From assembly GCA_017991975.1 (NCBI GenBank), contig JAGOPM010000004.1:1-36149 (forward strand): a stretch of 36,149 nucleotides of DNA, given 5' to 3'. The notes below the pieces were generated by a model. That model was not told the DNA's origin. It made no database searches and saw nothing but the letters and a program-made list of their open reading frames with translations. Shown one piece after another: positions 1 through 8,298 of this stretch; position 1 is the first letter of the stretch; each line of letters opens with the position of its first letter. The stretch comes from Candidatus Parcubacteria bacterium (lineage in GTDB: Bacteria > Patescibacteriota > Minisyncoccia > Minisyncoccales > JAGOPM01). The translations under genes and the position numbers were made by a program.

Positions 1-1
1 T

Positions 2-1045
2 CCTATTTTAAATAATATCTTATTAAAAGCTGATAAGAATTTTATTATTCTTATGGCTACTAATTTAGAGATAGGGGTAAAATATTGGGTTTTATCTAAA
101 ATTGAAAAAGAAGGATCTATTGTTGTTCCAACAAAAGTTTTATCAACTTTTATTTCAAATATTTCTGATGAAAAAATTTCAATTACTTTAAAAGATAAAA
201 AGATTTATCTTGATGCGAAGAATAATAAGACTTTTATTAAAGGGCTTGATCCGGAAGAGTTTCCTATAATTCCTGATTCTGAAACAAAAGAGTTTATAGA
301 ACTCGATTCTAAGGCCTTTTGTGAAGCTATATCTAGTGTTTTAGGCTTTTGTTCTCAAAATCAATCTAGAAGGCCAGAAATCACAGGAATATATGTTAAT
401 TTTAAGAAGGATAGCGTTGATATTGTGGCAACTGATAGTTATAGATTAGGGGAAAAGAATATATTATTAAAAAACCCGATAAATAGCGAATTTGCTTTTA
501 TATTACCTCAAAGAACAGCTCAAGAATTAGTTAATATATTTTCTTTAGAAGATAATTTAAAGATTTATTATTCTCCTAATCATATTTTATTCGAATCAAT
601 GCTTTTAGAGGTTAAAAACCCCAAAATACATTTAAATTCAACTTTAATTCAAGGAGAATATCCTAATTATAAAGATATTATTCCTAAGAATTTTAAAACA
701 AAAGTGATTATTGATAAAGATGAATTATTAAATCAAATAAAAACAGCAGGTATTTTTACTGATAAAAATAATGAGATGAAATTCGATGTTGATTCTAAAA
801 AGAAAGGAATTACTATTTTTTCCCAAAATGCTGATATAGGAGAAAATGAATCTTTCATAGAAGCTTTAATAGAAGGGGAAGATTTAAATATTTGCTTTAA
901 TTATAGATTCTTGCTGGAAGGATTAACTAATATTAAAAGTAAAAAAATAAGTATTGAGTTAAATGGAAGCGATGGACCTTCAATTATTAGGCCAGTAGGG
1001 GATAGTAGTTTTATTTATCTTTTAATGCCAATTAAAAACAGTTAG
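2..1045 (+). CDS. dnaN: DNA polymerase III beta sliding clamp, 5'-truncated by window edge
   Basis: This is the ring-shaped processivity clamp that tethers the replicative polymerase to DNA. The frame is open from base 2 to the window edge. The ATG at 53 is an internal methionine, because the codons before it read PILNNILLKADKNFIIL and run straight into MATNLEIGV, the conserved stretch found about 50 residues into normal clamps. About 30-40 residues are therefore missing off the left edge. The rest covers the three clamp domains and ends in YLLMPIKNS, equivalent to the canonical VVMPMRL tail. The stop overlaps the last codons of the convergent penicillin-binding protein by 4 bases, with no terminator between them. 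dnaA may lie just upstream, but that is outside the window. The identification is firm; the true start cannot be seen. Confidence 0.95.
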   Translation, partial: PILNNILLKADKNFIILMATNLEIGVKYWVLSKIEKEGSIVVPTKVLSTFISNISDEKISITLKDKKIYLDAKNNKTFIKGLDPEEFPIIPDSETKEFIELDSKAFCEAISSVLGFCSQNQSRRPEITGIYVNFKKDSVDIVATDSYRLGEKNILLKNPINSEFAFILPQRTAQELVNIFSLEDNLKIYYSPNHILFESMLLEVKNPKIHLNSTLIQGEYPNYKDIIPKNFKTKVIIDKDELLNQIKTAGIFTDKNNEMKFDVDSKKKGITIFSQNADIGENESFIEALIEGEDLNICFNYRFLLEGLTNIKSKKISIELNGSDGPSIIRPVGDSSFIYLLMPIKNS

Positions 1046-2943
1046 AAATTTTGATTTTCTAAAGGATGCTTTGATAGATAATATTCCATGAACTGTCTAA
1101 AGACGGGGCCGGATAAACTGGCTCCGACTTTTTTTGTAGGTTCATTATTATTATTTCCACTCCATATTCCAATAACAATATTAGGGGTATATCCTATTGT
1201 CCATGCATCTCTGCCATCATTAGAAGTTCCTGTTTTTACAGCTACTTCATATCCAGGAACATAAAGATAGGAATTATATCCAAACATTGGTCCTCTGGCA
1301 TTGTTATCGGATAAAACACTATTTAAAACTTTGCAACTTTTAGAATCTAAGACTCTTTTAGGAGTTGATTTATATTCTTTTATTGTTTTTCCTTCAGAAT
1401 TTTCTATTTTAGTTATAGCTATCGGATTTGTTTTATATCCATTAGTAGCAAAAACTCCATAGGCTGAAGTTATTTCTATAGGTTTAACTTCCCATCCTCC
1501 AAGGACGATAGATGGGCCAAAAGGAGGGTTTAATGTGTTTATTCCGCAATTTTGCGCTGTTTTAATCGTATCATCTAATCCAGCCATATAAAGAAGAACT
1601 TTTACAGCTGGTATATTTAATGATTGAGCTAAAGCATTTCTTAAAGTGACTTCTCCTCTGAATAATCCATCGTAATTTTTAGGGATATAATTTTTACCTC
1701 CCCAGACTCCAAAATCAGTTAATTCATCAATAACTGTTGTTGTGTCGGTATATCCCTTTTTAAATGCTGTTACATAGGCAAAAGGTTTAAAAGCGGATCC
1801 TGGTTGCCTTCCTTGACCGTAGGTGAGAATATTAACTTTCGGGTCGTATAAACAATTAGATTTGCAGCCTTCTGGCTCTGTAGGTCCAAAATAATCTTTT
1901 GATCCAACCATAGCTAAAATATGTCCGTCTTTGGGATTAATCGCTATAAAAGCTGTGTTATGACAATTATATTGGATATTTTTTTGGGCATTAACTAAAA
2001 CAAAATCTTCAGCTTTTTCTTGGAGATCCCAATCAAGTGTTGTATAAACTTTTAACCCATTTTCCATTAAATAATCTTCTCCAAATTCTTCTAAAAGCAT
2101 TTTTTTGACATACAAAGAAAAATGAGGAGCTAAAATAGTGCTAGCATTATCGCTGAATTTTAAAGTTTGGCTTTTTGCCTGGTCTGCTTGTTCTTGAGAA
2201 ATATAATGTTCTTCAACCATTCTCTTTAAGACATAGTTATCTCTTCTTTGGATTAAAGAATTTAATTTTTCTCCAAAAGGATCATATTCGCAAGGTCTCT
2301 GTATTAATGCGGCCAATAAAGATGCTTCTGATAAATTTAAATCTTGAGCAGGTTTTCCAAAATAATATTTGCTTGCTTGACCAACTCCATATAAATTGTA
2401 GCAATAAGGAACACGATTTAAATACCATTCCAATATTTGATCTTTGGAATATTGTTGTTCAAGCCTTAGTGACAAAACTATTTCTCTTATTTTTCTTGAA
2501 ACAGTTTTTTCTTTGGTTAAAAAAGTTGTTCTAATAAGTTGTTGGGTTATAGTTGATCCTCCTCCGGCTTTACCAATATTTAAAACCATACGAGAAAACC
2601 CTGCAGGATCAACTCCTTTATGTTTATAAAAATTGGCGTCTTCGGATGATATTATTGCTTGTTTTAAAATATCAGGAATTTGGTCTATTTTTACAGCTTC
2701 AGTTTTATCAGATCCTATCCTATACAGAAGTCTTTCGCCTGTAGAATCATATATTTCAGTAGCCTTGCTCTGTTGAATCTCATTGAAGATTTCTGGTTGA
2801 GGCAAATCTTTGGTAAAATAAATAAAGAGCAAGAGAAAGCTTATTGCTCCTATTAAAAAAGCATAAAAAATATATTTCAGTATTTTTTTAGCGCCTAATT
2901 CTTTGAAATTAAAATTTGTTTTAAAATATTTTTTTACTTTCAT
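1042..2943 (-). CDS. Class A penicillin-binding protein (bifunctional transglycosylase/transpeptidase, PBP1A type)
   Basis: This enzyme polymerises lipid II glycan strands and cross-links their peptides at the outer face of the membrane. The 633 residues show a short basic cytoplasmic tail, one membrane helix (about 22-43), and a GT51 transglycosylase domain with the catalytic glutamate in EDANFYKHKGVD (E101) and the motif GGGSTITQQL. The transpeptidase domain follows, with the nucleophile in SAFK (S383, K386), SLN at 441-443 and KTGT at 570-573. All three active-site motifs are intact. Length is at the short end for class A PBPs, with no C-terminal extension. The gene is divergent from tyrS across about 50 AT-rich bases and convergent with dnaN. 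It is the only full wall polymerase in the window. Confidence 0.95.
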   Translation of the reverse strand: MKVKKYFKTNFNFKELGAKKILKYIFYAFLIGAISFLLLFIYFTKDLPQPEIFNEIQQSKATEIYDSTGERLLYRIGSDKTEAVKIDQIPDILKQAIISSEDANFYKHKGVDPAGFSRMVLNIGKAGGGSTITQQLIRTTFLTKEKTVSRKIREIVLSLRLEQQYSKDQILEWYLNRVPYCYNLYGVGQASKYYFGKPAQDLNLSEASLLAALIQRPCEYDPFGEKLNSLIQRRDNYVLKRMVEEHYISQEQADQAKSQTLKFSDNASTILAPHFSLYVKKMLLEEFGEDYLMENGLKVYTTLDWDLQEKAEDFVLVNAQKNIQYNCHNTAFIAINPKDGHILAMVGSKDYFGPTEPEGCKSNCLYDPKVNILTYGQGRQPGSAFKPFAYVTAFKKGYTDTTTVIDELTDFGVWGGKNYIPKNYDGLFRGEVTLRNALAQSLNIPAVKVLLYMAGLDDTIKTAQNCGINTLNPPFGPSIVLGGWEVKPIEITSAYGVFATNGYKTNPIAITKIENSEGKTIKEYKSTPKRVLDSKSCKVLNSVLSDNNARGPMFGYNSYLYVPGYEVAVKTGTSNDGRDAWTIGYTPNIVIGIWSGNNNNEPTKKVGASLSGPVFRQFMEYYLSKHPLENQNF

Positions 2944-2994
2944 TTTTTCTTGAAAAAAATCCTAAATTATTATATTTAATGATATATTAAAAAT

Positions 2995-4188
2995 ATGAAA
3001 ATTTCTACCGAGCAAAATAAGATAAACGAAATATTGGAGAGGGGAGTTGAAGAAATAACCAATAAAAAGCATTTGCAAGAAGCTTTACTTTCCGGCAGAC
3101 AATTAAGGATAAAACTTGGAATTGATCCTACGGGAAACAAAATCCATATCGGAAGAGCTACTCAGCTTTTAAAGCTTAAAGATTTTCAGGATTTGGGCCA
3201 CAAGATAGTCTTGATTATAGGAGATTTTACCGCTCAAATAGGAGATGCCTCTGATAAGAATTCTATGCGTCCTCCATTGACTGAAAAAGAGATAAAAGAA
3301 AATTTAAAAGACTACAAGAAACAGATAGCAAAAATTCTTGATATTAGCAAGGTTGAATTCAGGTATAACAGCGAATGGTGGTCAAAATTTAAAATGAAGG
3401 ATTTTATCTCTTTATCTCAAAAATTTACTGCCCAGCAGCTTATTCAAAGAAGGAATTTCAAAGAAAGGTGGGATAGTGATAAGCCAATAGGCTTACATGA
3501 GATTTTTTATCCTATTTTTCAAGGATATGATTCTGTGGCAGTGGAATCAGATATGGAATTAGGAGGTTCTGATCAATTATTCAATCTCCAGATGGGTAGG
3601 GAAATACAGACTATCTTTAATCAAAAACCGCAAGATTTGATGACTTTAAAAATGATTTGGGGATTAGATGGGAGAAAGATGTCTACAAGTTGGGGTAATG
3701 TTATAAATATAACTGATGATTTTTATGATATGTATGGGAAGATAATGTCTATGAGGGACGAATATATTATTGATTATCTGGAATCGTGTACCAGAATGTC
3801 TATTGATAAAATTCAACAGTATAAGAGAGATTTGGAAATTAAAGGTAATTTTAAGGAGGTTAAAGAAATATTAGCTAAAGAAATAGTAAGCATTTATTAT
3901 TCTTCAAAATTAGCTGATGAAGCTTATGATAAATTTAATAAAATGTTTAAAGACAAAGAAATTCCAGAAGATATTATAGAAGTTTTGATTCCTTTCCAAA
4001 AAATGAATATTTTGGATCTTTTGATAGCAACTGGATCTGTAAAATCAAAACAAGAAGCTAGGCGCATGATTGAGCAGAAAGGAGTTAAGATCAATAATGA
4101 TATAAAAGATGATATTAATGAAGAAATAGATGTAAAAAGCGGAATGGTGATTCAAAAAGGAAAGAGATTCTTTATAAAAATAAAGTGA
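2995..4188 (+). CDS. tyrS: Tyrosyl-tRNA synthetase
   Basis: This cytoplasmic class I synthetase attaches tyrosine to tRNA-Tyr. At 397 residues it matches the usual length. The HIGH-type motif is HIGRA (H51), the KMSTS loop is intact at 228-232, and GGSDQLFN around residue 185 is the typical tyrosine-pocket segment. Residues from about 335 form an S4-like RNA-binding domain (LDLLIATGSVKSKQEARRMI). The NSMRPPLT segment places it with the TyrZ-like bacterial subgroup. The start at 2995 gives a normal N-terminus, but there is no strong Shine-Dalgarno sequence, only an AT-rich stretch. The gene appears to be transcribed alone and ends at a strong hairpin terminator. Confidence 0.96.
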   Translation: MKISTEQNKINEILERGVEEITNKKHLQEALLSGRQLRIKLGIDPTGNKIHIGRATQLLKLKDFQDLGHKIVLIIGDFTAQIGDASDKNSMRPPLTEKEIKENLKDYKKQIAKILDISKVEFRYNSEWWSKFKMKDFISLSQKFTAQQLIQRRNFKERWDSDKPIGLHEIFYPIFQGYDSVAVESDMELGGSDQLFNLQMGREIQTIFNQKPQDLMTLKMIWGLDGRKMSTSWGNVINITDDFYDMYGKIMSMRDEYIIDYLESCTRMSIDKIQQYKRDLEIKGNFKEVKEILAKEIVSIYYSSKLADEAYDKFNKMFKDKEIPEDIIEVLIPFQKMNILDLLIATGSVKSKQEARRMIEQKGVKINNDIKDDINEEIDVKSGMVIQKGKRFFIKIK

Positions 4189-4193
4189 TTTTT

Positions 4194-4229
4194 ATAAAAA
4201 AACGCCCTGTTTAATAGGGCGTTTTTTTA
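4194..4229. terminator. Bidirectional intrinsic terminator between tyrS and the acidic-protein gene
   Basis: The 8-bp arms AACGCCCT (4201-4208) and AGGGCGTT (4216-4223) close a 7-base loop. An A tract lies on the left and a T tract on the right, so the hairpin can end tyrS on the + strand and the acidic gene on the - strand. Confidence 0.92.
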
Positions 4230-4243
4230 TATTTGTTTTTTAT

Positions 4244-4474
4244 TTAAAATATCTCTTCGTCTAAATCTTCTTCGTCTTCGTCATCTTCCTCTTCTTCATC
4301 TGTTTCTCCTAAATCCTCATCTATATCATCGTCTTCTAATCCTTCCTCATCTATTTCAATTTCGTCAGAGTCTTTTTCTTCTTCTCCTCCTTCTTCTTGG
4401 AAATCATCTTCTTGAGCAGAGAATCCGAAAGATTGAGTATATTTTTCTTCAGTGTCTTGAATTTTTTTCTTCAT
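4244..4474 (-). CDS. Small, extremely acidic low-complexity protein
   Basis: I do not recognise a family. The 76-residue product starts with a short basic/mixed segment (MKKKIQDTEEKYTQSFGF), and 38 of the last 58 residues are Asp or Glu, ending in DEEIF. There is no signal peptide or membrane helix. Reality as a gene is supported by a consensus promoter just upstream (4515-4542), a leader of about 34 bases, and a terminator directly after the stop. It follows ruvB-yebC-ruvC on the same strand but has its own promoter. The acidic tail resembles that of RNA polymerase delta subunit or nucleic-acid-mimic proteins, but only in composition. A role in binding basic proteins or RNA polymerase is a guess. 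The gene call is fairly sure; the function is unknown. Confidence 0.75.
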   Translation of the reverse strand: MKKKIQDTEEKYTQSFGFSAQEDDFQEEGGEEEKDSDEIEIDEEGLEDDDIDEDLGETDEEEEDDEDEEDLDEEIF

Positions 4475-4514
4475 AAAATTTTTATAAAGATATTATTTTA
4501 TTTATTTTTTGTTT

Positions 4515-4542
4515 ATTATAATCAGGTTTTTGAAACTGTCAA
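4515..4542 (-). promoter_or_regulatory. Consensus sigma-70-type promoter for the acidic-protein gene
   Basis: Read on the - strand: TTGACA (4542-4537), 16-base spacer, TATAAT (4520-4515). Both hexamers are perfect. The -35 overlaps the ruvC stop codon, and the predicted start of transcription near 4508 gives a short leader before the ATG at 4474. Confidence 0.8.
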
Positions 4543-5033
4543 TATTTTTTTAGCATATTTCTAAAGGGCTGGGAATTGGCATGACATATAGCCACAGACA
4601 ACGCATCTGCCGCGTCATCGGGGGAGGGGATTTTATCTAAATTTAGAATCATTTTAACCATTTTTTGTATTTGTTTTTTTTCAGCCTTGCCATATCCAGT
4701 TACCGCCATTTTGACTTGGAGGGGAGTATATTCGAAAATGGGAAGTTTTTGTAATTCAGCTGTCAGGAGGATAACTCCTTTAGATTGGCTTACCGTAATA
4801 ATTGTTTTTTGATTTTTGCAGAAAAATAATTTTTCCACAACTAAAACATCAGGATTATATTTTTTTATTATTCCTGATAATTTTTTATGAATTTCTTTTA
4901 GTCTTTTATGGTCGCTTAAAATAGGGGAAGTAAATATGCACCCGCAATCAATGAATTCAAGTTTGTTTTTTTCAGATCTGATTATTCCAAATCCTGTTGT
5001 TGCTGTTCCGGGGTCAATACCTAAAATAATCAT
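4539..5033 (-). CDS. ruvC: Holliday-junction resolvase RuvC
   Basis: RuvC nicks Holliday junctions symmetrically as a dimer working with the RuvAB motor. The 164 residues match the family length. The acidic catalytic set is visible: D7 in GIDPGTATTG, E67 in VVEKLFF, and the C-terminal pair around D139/D140 with D143 in PSPDDAADALSVAICH. The start follows the yebC stop by 3 bases, so ruvB, yebC and ruvC form one tight - strand operon. ruvA is not here but lies about 12 kb away at 16942 on the + strand. The 3' end carries the -35 box of the next gene's promoter. Confidence 0.96.
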   Translation of the reverse strand: MIILGIDPGTATTGFGIIRSEKNKLEFIDCGCIFTSPILSDHKRLKEIHKKLSGIIKKYNPDVLVVEKLFFCKNQKTIITVSQSKGVILLTAELQKLPIFEYTPLQVKMAVTGYGKAEKKQIQKMVKMILNLDKIPSPDDAADALSVAICHANSQPFRNMLKKY

Positions 5034-5036
5034 AAA

Positions 5037-5765
5037 TCAAGACAATTCTGCATTAGTATAGACATTTTGAACATCGTCTAAGTCTTCTAATGCTTCCAGC
5101 AGTTTTTTAATTGATTCTTGCGATTCTGCTGGAATCTCTTTGCTTTCTTTGGCAACCCATTCCAAATTGGCTGATTTAATGGAGACGCCTTTTGATTCTA
5201 ATCCTTTTTTGATATTCTCAAAATCTTGGATGTTTCCGTAAACATAGAAATCGTTTTCGTCACAAGACATGTCATCAGCGCCTATATCTATAGAAATCAT
5301 TTCCAAATCATCTTTTTTAAAATTTTTATTTTGTTCAAGATCGATTATGAAAACGCTCTTTTTCCCAAACATCCATTTTATAGCTCCTTCAGCGACAAGT
5401 TTTCCTCCTTCTTTATTTAAAACTTTTTTTATTTCTGAAAGGGCGCGATTGCTGTTATCGGTTATAGTTTCAATAATAATAGCGGCATCGTCTTTTATTA
5501 CTTCAAAAACAGACTCTTTGAGATTGTCTAATTCGGAACTGCCAGCGCTTTTAGCGATAGCTCTCTCAATATTTTCTTTAGGCATGTTGACGGCGCGAGC
5601 TCTGTCTATCACCATTCTTAATTTGGAATTGCTTGATAAATCAGTGCCTCCTTCTTTAGCCGCTATTGTTATTTCTCTTGCGAATTTAGAAAATATTTTT
5701 CCTTTTTTGGCGTCTTCTAATCCTTTTTTATGTTTTATTGTCGCCCAATGCGAATGTCCTGACAT
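5037..5765 (-). CDS. yebC: YebC/PmpR/TACO1-family protein
   Basis: The 242-residue protein begins MSGHSHWATIKHKK, the signature N-terminus of the YebC/TACO1 family, followed by KGKIFSKFAREI and the PKENIERAI segment. Family members have been described as transcriptional regulators and, for TACO1 and some bacterial YebC proteins, as translation factors that help ribosomes through difficult sequences such as proline runs. Which role applies here cannot be told from sequence. The gene sits between ruvB (3-base gap) and ruvC (3-base gap); linkage of yebC with ruv genes is common in bacteria. Length and all conserved blocks are normal. Confidence 0.95.
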   Translation of the reverse strand: MSGHSHWATIKHKKGLEDAKKGKIFSKFAREITIAAKEGGTDLSSNSKLRMVIDRARAVNMPKENIERAIAKSAGSSELDNLKESVFEVIKDDAAIIIETITDNSNRALSEIKKVLNKEGGKLVAEGAIKWMFGKKSVFIIDLEQNKNFKKDDLEMISIDIGADDMSCDENDFYVYGNIQDFENIKKGLESKGVSIKSANLEWVAKESKEIPAESQESIKKLLEALEDLDDVQNVYTNAELS

Positions 5766-5768
5766 ATT

Positions 5769-6785
5769 TTATAATAATTTATTTTGAGATTCGTTGTCTT
5801 GGTAATTTATTTTTAAATATTCATAAGCTGCTTTAGTGGCAGTTCTGCCTCTTAATGTTCTTTCTAAAAATCCTAATTGCATTAAATAAGGTTCGTAAAC
5901 ATCTAAAATAGTATCTTCTTCTTCCTCGCTTGAAGCGGAAAGGCTTTTTATTCCAACAGGTCCTCCTCTATATTTGTCTATTATTATTTGTAAAATTTTT
6001 CGATCTTCAATTCCTAATCCTAAATCATCAATCTCTAAGAAGTCAAGGGCATTTTTGGCAGCTTCTTTAGTTATGATTTTTTGTCCATCAACTTGGGAGA
6101 AATCTCTTACTCTTTTTAATATTTGATTTGCGATTCTCGGTGTTGATCGAGAACAGGCTGCTATTGTTTCGCAAGCTTGATTATCTATTTCTATTTTTAA
6201 ATTATTGGCCGAATTTTTTAAAATTGTTTTTATTTCTTCCTTATTATAATTGCTTAATTGAAAAGTGGCTCCGAATCTTGATCGAAAAGGGGAGGAAAGC
6301 AAAGCTACTTTGGTTGTTGCTCCAATAAGCGTAAAAGGAGGAAGATTGATTTCCATTGTTTGCGCCATAGGGCCTTTGCCTACGACGATATTCATTTTGA
6401 AGTCTTCCATTGCCGGATAAATCATTTCTTCAGTAATATTGTTCAATCTATGCACTTCATCAATAAAGAGTATATCTCCTTTGTTTAAATTGCTTAGAAT
6501 TGAAGCTAAATCTCCGCTTTTTCTTATTGCCGGACCAGAAGTTGAAAAAATATGAACCCCCATTTCTTTAGCGATTAAATTTGCTAAAGTTGTCTTTCCA
6601 AGCCCTGGAGATCCATAAAGGAGAATATGATCTAAAGGCTCTTCTCTTTCTTGAGTTGCTTTGATCATAACCTCAAGAGTTTGCTTTATTTTATCTTGGC
6701 CAATATAACCTTGCCAAGTTTTTGGTCTTAGGTTATAGTCAAAGGGTTGCGAATCAGGTGATTGTAGGGGGGTATTGACAAACAT
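5769..6785 (-). CDS. ruvB: Holliday-junction branch-migration helicase RuvB
   Basis: RuvB is the AAA+ hexameric motor that drives branch migration with RuvA. In the 338 residues, LRPKTWQGYIGQ opens the AAA+ domain, Walker A is GSPGLGKT (58-65), and Walker B is ILFIDEVH (D109/E110). GATTK (sensor 1) and SPFRSRFG (arginine finger) follow, and a winged-helix domain at the C-terminus includes the GLGIEDRKIL segment. Length is standard. It is the first gene of the ruvB-yebC-ruvC operon. Its start codon lies only a few bases from the -35 box of a strong opposite-strand promoter (6775-6803) that drives the structured RNA, so initiation of the two transcripts may interfere. Confidence 0.97.
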   Translation of the reverse strand: MFVNTPLQSPDSQPFDYNLRPKTWQGYIGQDKIKQTLEVMIKATQEREEPLDHILLYGSPGLGKTTLANLIAKEMGVHIFSTSGPAIRKSGDLASILSNLNKGDILFIDEVHRLNNITEEMIYPAMEDFKMNIVVGKGPMAQTMEINLPPFTLIGATTKVALLSSPFRSRFGATFQLSNYNKEEIKTILKNSANNLKIEIDNQACETIAACSRSTPRIANQILKRVRDFSQVDGQKIITKEAAKNALDFLEIDDLGLGIEDRKILQIIIDKYRGGPVGIKSLSASSEEEEDTILDVYEPYLMQLGFLERTLRGRTATKAAYEYLKINYQDNESQNKLL

Positions 6786-6803
6786 TTAAATCTTTGCTAT
6801 AAT
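6775..6803 (+). promoter_or_regulatory. Perfect extended sigma-70 promoter for the structured RNA
   Basis: TTGACA (6775-6780), exactly 17 bases, then TATAAT (6798-6803) preceded by an extended -10 TGC (6795-6797). No + strand protein gene lies within about 2.7 kb downstream, so this very strong promoter must serve an RNA. The -35 is inside the first codons of ruvB on the other strand. Confidence 0.88.
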
Positions 6804-6809
6804 TAATAT

Positions 6810-6997
6810 ATAAGACAGTTAATAAAGTTTGATTGAAAATTCAGTCAGCCAGAGCAAAAAGTAGCTCATGAGCTGGGGATAGGGATATTTCTCAGATATA
6901 TGGATAGTTGGGTTGCGACTCGGCTATACCTCGGAAATATTTCAGACTTTAAGCATACCGCTAAAGTGTCCCCCAGCTCAGGGGCTATTTTTATTTT
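6810..6997 (+). ncRNA. Structured non-coding RNA, 6S-like rod (candidate)
   Basis: The transcript predicted from the perfect promoter is about 185 nt, close to the usual length of 6S RNA. Folding by eye gives a small 5' hairpin (6830-6836 with 6841-6847) and a long closing stem. The closing stem pairs 6856-6879 with 6969-6992, with one bulged G, one bulged C, a G-U pair and one mismatch. Inside are a stem 6885-6891/6934-6940, a hairpin at 6902-6930 with a UGCG (UNCG-class) loop, and a third hairpin 6946-6967 on the 3' side of the central region. It ends in a T-rich run. Rod shape, central opening with a 3'-side hairpin, length and promoter strength all fit 6S RNA, the RNA polymerase regulator. 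There is no SRP-RNA, tmRNA or RNase P signature. The existence of an RNA is likely; the 6S identity is inference. Confidence 0.65.
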
Positions 6998-7002
6998 AAA
7001 AA

Positions 7003-8298
7003 TCACTCAGAAACTGCTTTGTCTATTTCTTGCATTGTTGTTATCTGCATGAGTGCTTTTATTATTCCGTCTTGGCGCATTGTTATCATTCCTTTTTTTG
7101 TAGCCAAATCAAGAGTGTCCGCGATTGATTTTTTTTCTAAAATCGCATTTTCGATATCTTTGTCTATTGGAAGTATTTCGTAAATTCCAATTCTTCCTTT
7201 ATATCCAGTGAAATTACATTCTTCGCATCCTTGCGGAATTAATATTTCCTTTTTGTCTTCTAATTCTTTTTGCATTTCTTCGGGAAATAGGGGAATGATT
7301 CTTTTTATTTCTTTTAATATTCCTTCTGGAGCGGATTCTTTTTTGGCGCATTGCTTACAGACTTTTCTTACAAGCCTTTGAGCTATTACTATATTTATTG
7401 CTGGACCAATATTGTAATCTTGCGCTCCTAAAGCTTGAAGCCTTGCTATTGATCCAACAGCGTCATTAGTATGCAAAGTTGATAAAACAAGATGCCCTGT
7501 TAGGGCTGATTGCAATGCTGTTTGGCAAGTTTCTTCATCTCTTATTTCTCCGACAAGTATTACGTCTGGGTCTTGCCTTACTATACTTTTTAATCCATTA
7601 GCAAAATCATATCCTTTGCTCGAATCTACCTGGGTTTGAGTTATGTCTTCTAATTTATATTCGATGGGGTCTTCAATGGTAATTATTTTATTTTCAGGGT
7701 TTCTGATTTTTTTTAGAATAGCGTAAAGAGTAGTTGTTTTTCCCGATCCGGTAGGACCAGTGACTAAAATCATTCCATTGGGCTTTGATATCTCTTTATT
7801 TACTGTTTCTAACATTAATTTATTCAGACCAAGATTTTCTATTTCAAAAAGATTTTTAGAATTTAAAATTCTTAAAACTATCGATTCTCCATTATTAGTC
7901 GGGATAGAAGAGCTTCTGGATTCGATATGATCCATACCGCTTATATTTATCGAGAATCTTCCATCTTGAGCTTTATTCTTGATATTTATTTTTAATCCTG
8001 ACAGAAGTTTTATTCTGGAGATTATTCTTTCTGCCTCTTCTAAAGGAATATCGATTATATCGCAAAGATTGCCATCAATTCTAAATCTTAATCTTGCTGT
8101 TTTTTCTTCTGGTTCTATATGGATATCTGATGAATCTAAGATTATAGCGCAAGAAATCACAGCATCAACAAGTTCAGTTGTTTCTTGTTTGATTTTCGAA
8201 TTTATGAGTTCTTTAGCCTGAGAGATATTTTTTATTTTTTTCTTGTATTCTTGAAAAAGAGGTTCGGAAATATTTAAATTTTTTGTTATTTCATCCAT
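7003..8298 (-). CDS. PilB/GspE-type pilus assembly ATPase, short form
   Basis: This secretion ATPase powers assembly of a type IV pilus or related filament at the cytoplasmic face of the inner membrane. In 431 residues it shows an N2-like domain with SSDIHIEP, Walker A GPTGSGKT (181-188), an Asp box (IEDPIEY), Walker B with DPDVILVGEIRDEET, and a His box (STLHTNDA). A zinc-binding Cys4 set (C314, C317, C358, C361) is characteristic of PilB/GspE rather than PilT. The N-terminal MshEN-type domain of full-length PilB (about 560 residues) is absent. It overlaps the upstream degenerate DHH gene by 13 bases, indicating translational coupling. No other pilus genes (pilC, pilin) are in the window. 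Confidence 0.92.
   Translation of the reverse strand: MDEITKNLNISEPLFQEYKKKIKNISQAKELINSKIKQETTELVDAVISCAIILDSSDIHIEPEEKTARLRFRIDGNLCDIIDIPLEEAERIISRIKLLSGLKINIKNKAQDGRFSINISGMDHIESRSSSIPTNNGESIVLRILNSKNLFEIENLGLNKLMLETVNKEISKPNGMILVTGPTGSGKTTTLYAILKKIRNPENKIITIEDPIEYKLEDITQTQVDSSKGYDFANGLKSIVRQDPDVILVGEIRDEETCQTALQSALTGHLVLSTLHTNDAVGSIARLQALGAQDYNIGPAINIVIAQRLVRKVCKQCAKKESAPEGILKEIKRIIPLFPEEMQKELEDKKEILIPQGCEECNFTGYKGRIGIYEILPIDKDIENAILEKKSIADTLDLATKKGMITMRQDGIIKALMQITTMQEIDKAVSE

Noticed and set aside
6856-6997. SRP RNA, tmRNA or RNase P RNA identity for the structured RNA
   Set aside because: No GGAAGCAG-type SRP loop, no tRNA-like ends or tag frame, and no conserved RNase P core are visible; the rod shape fits 6S better.
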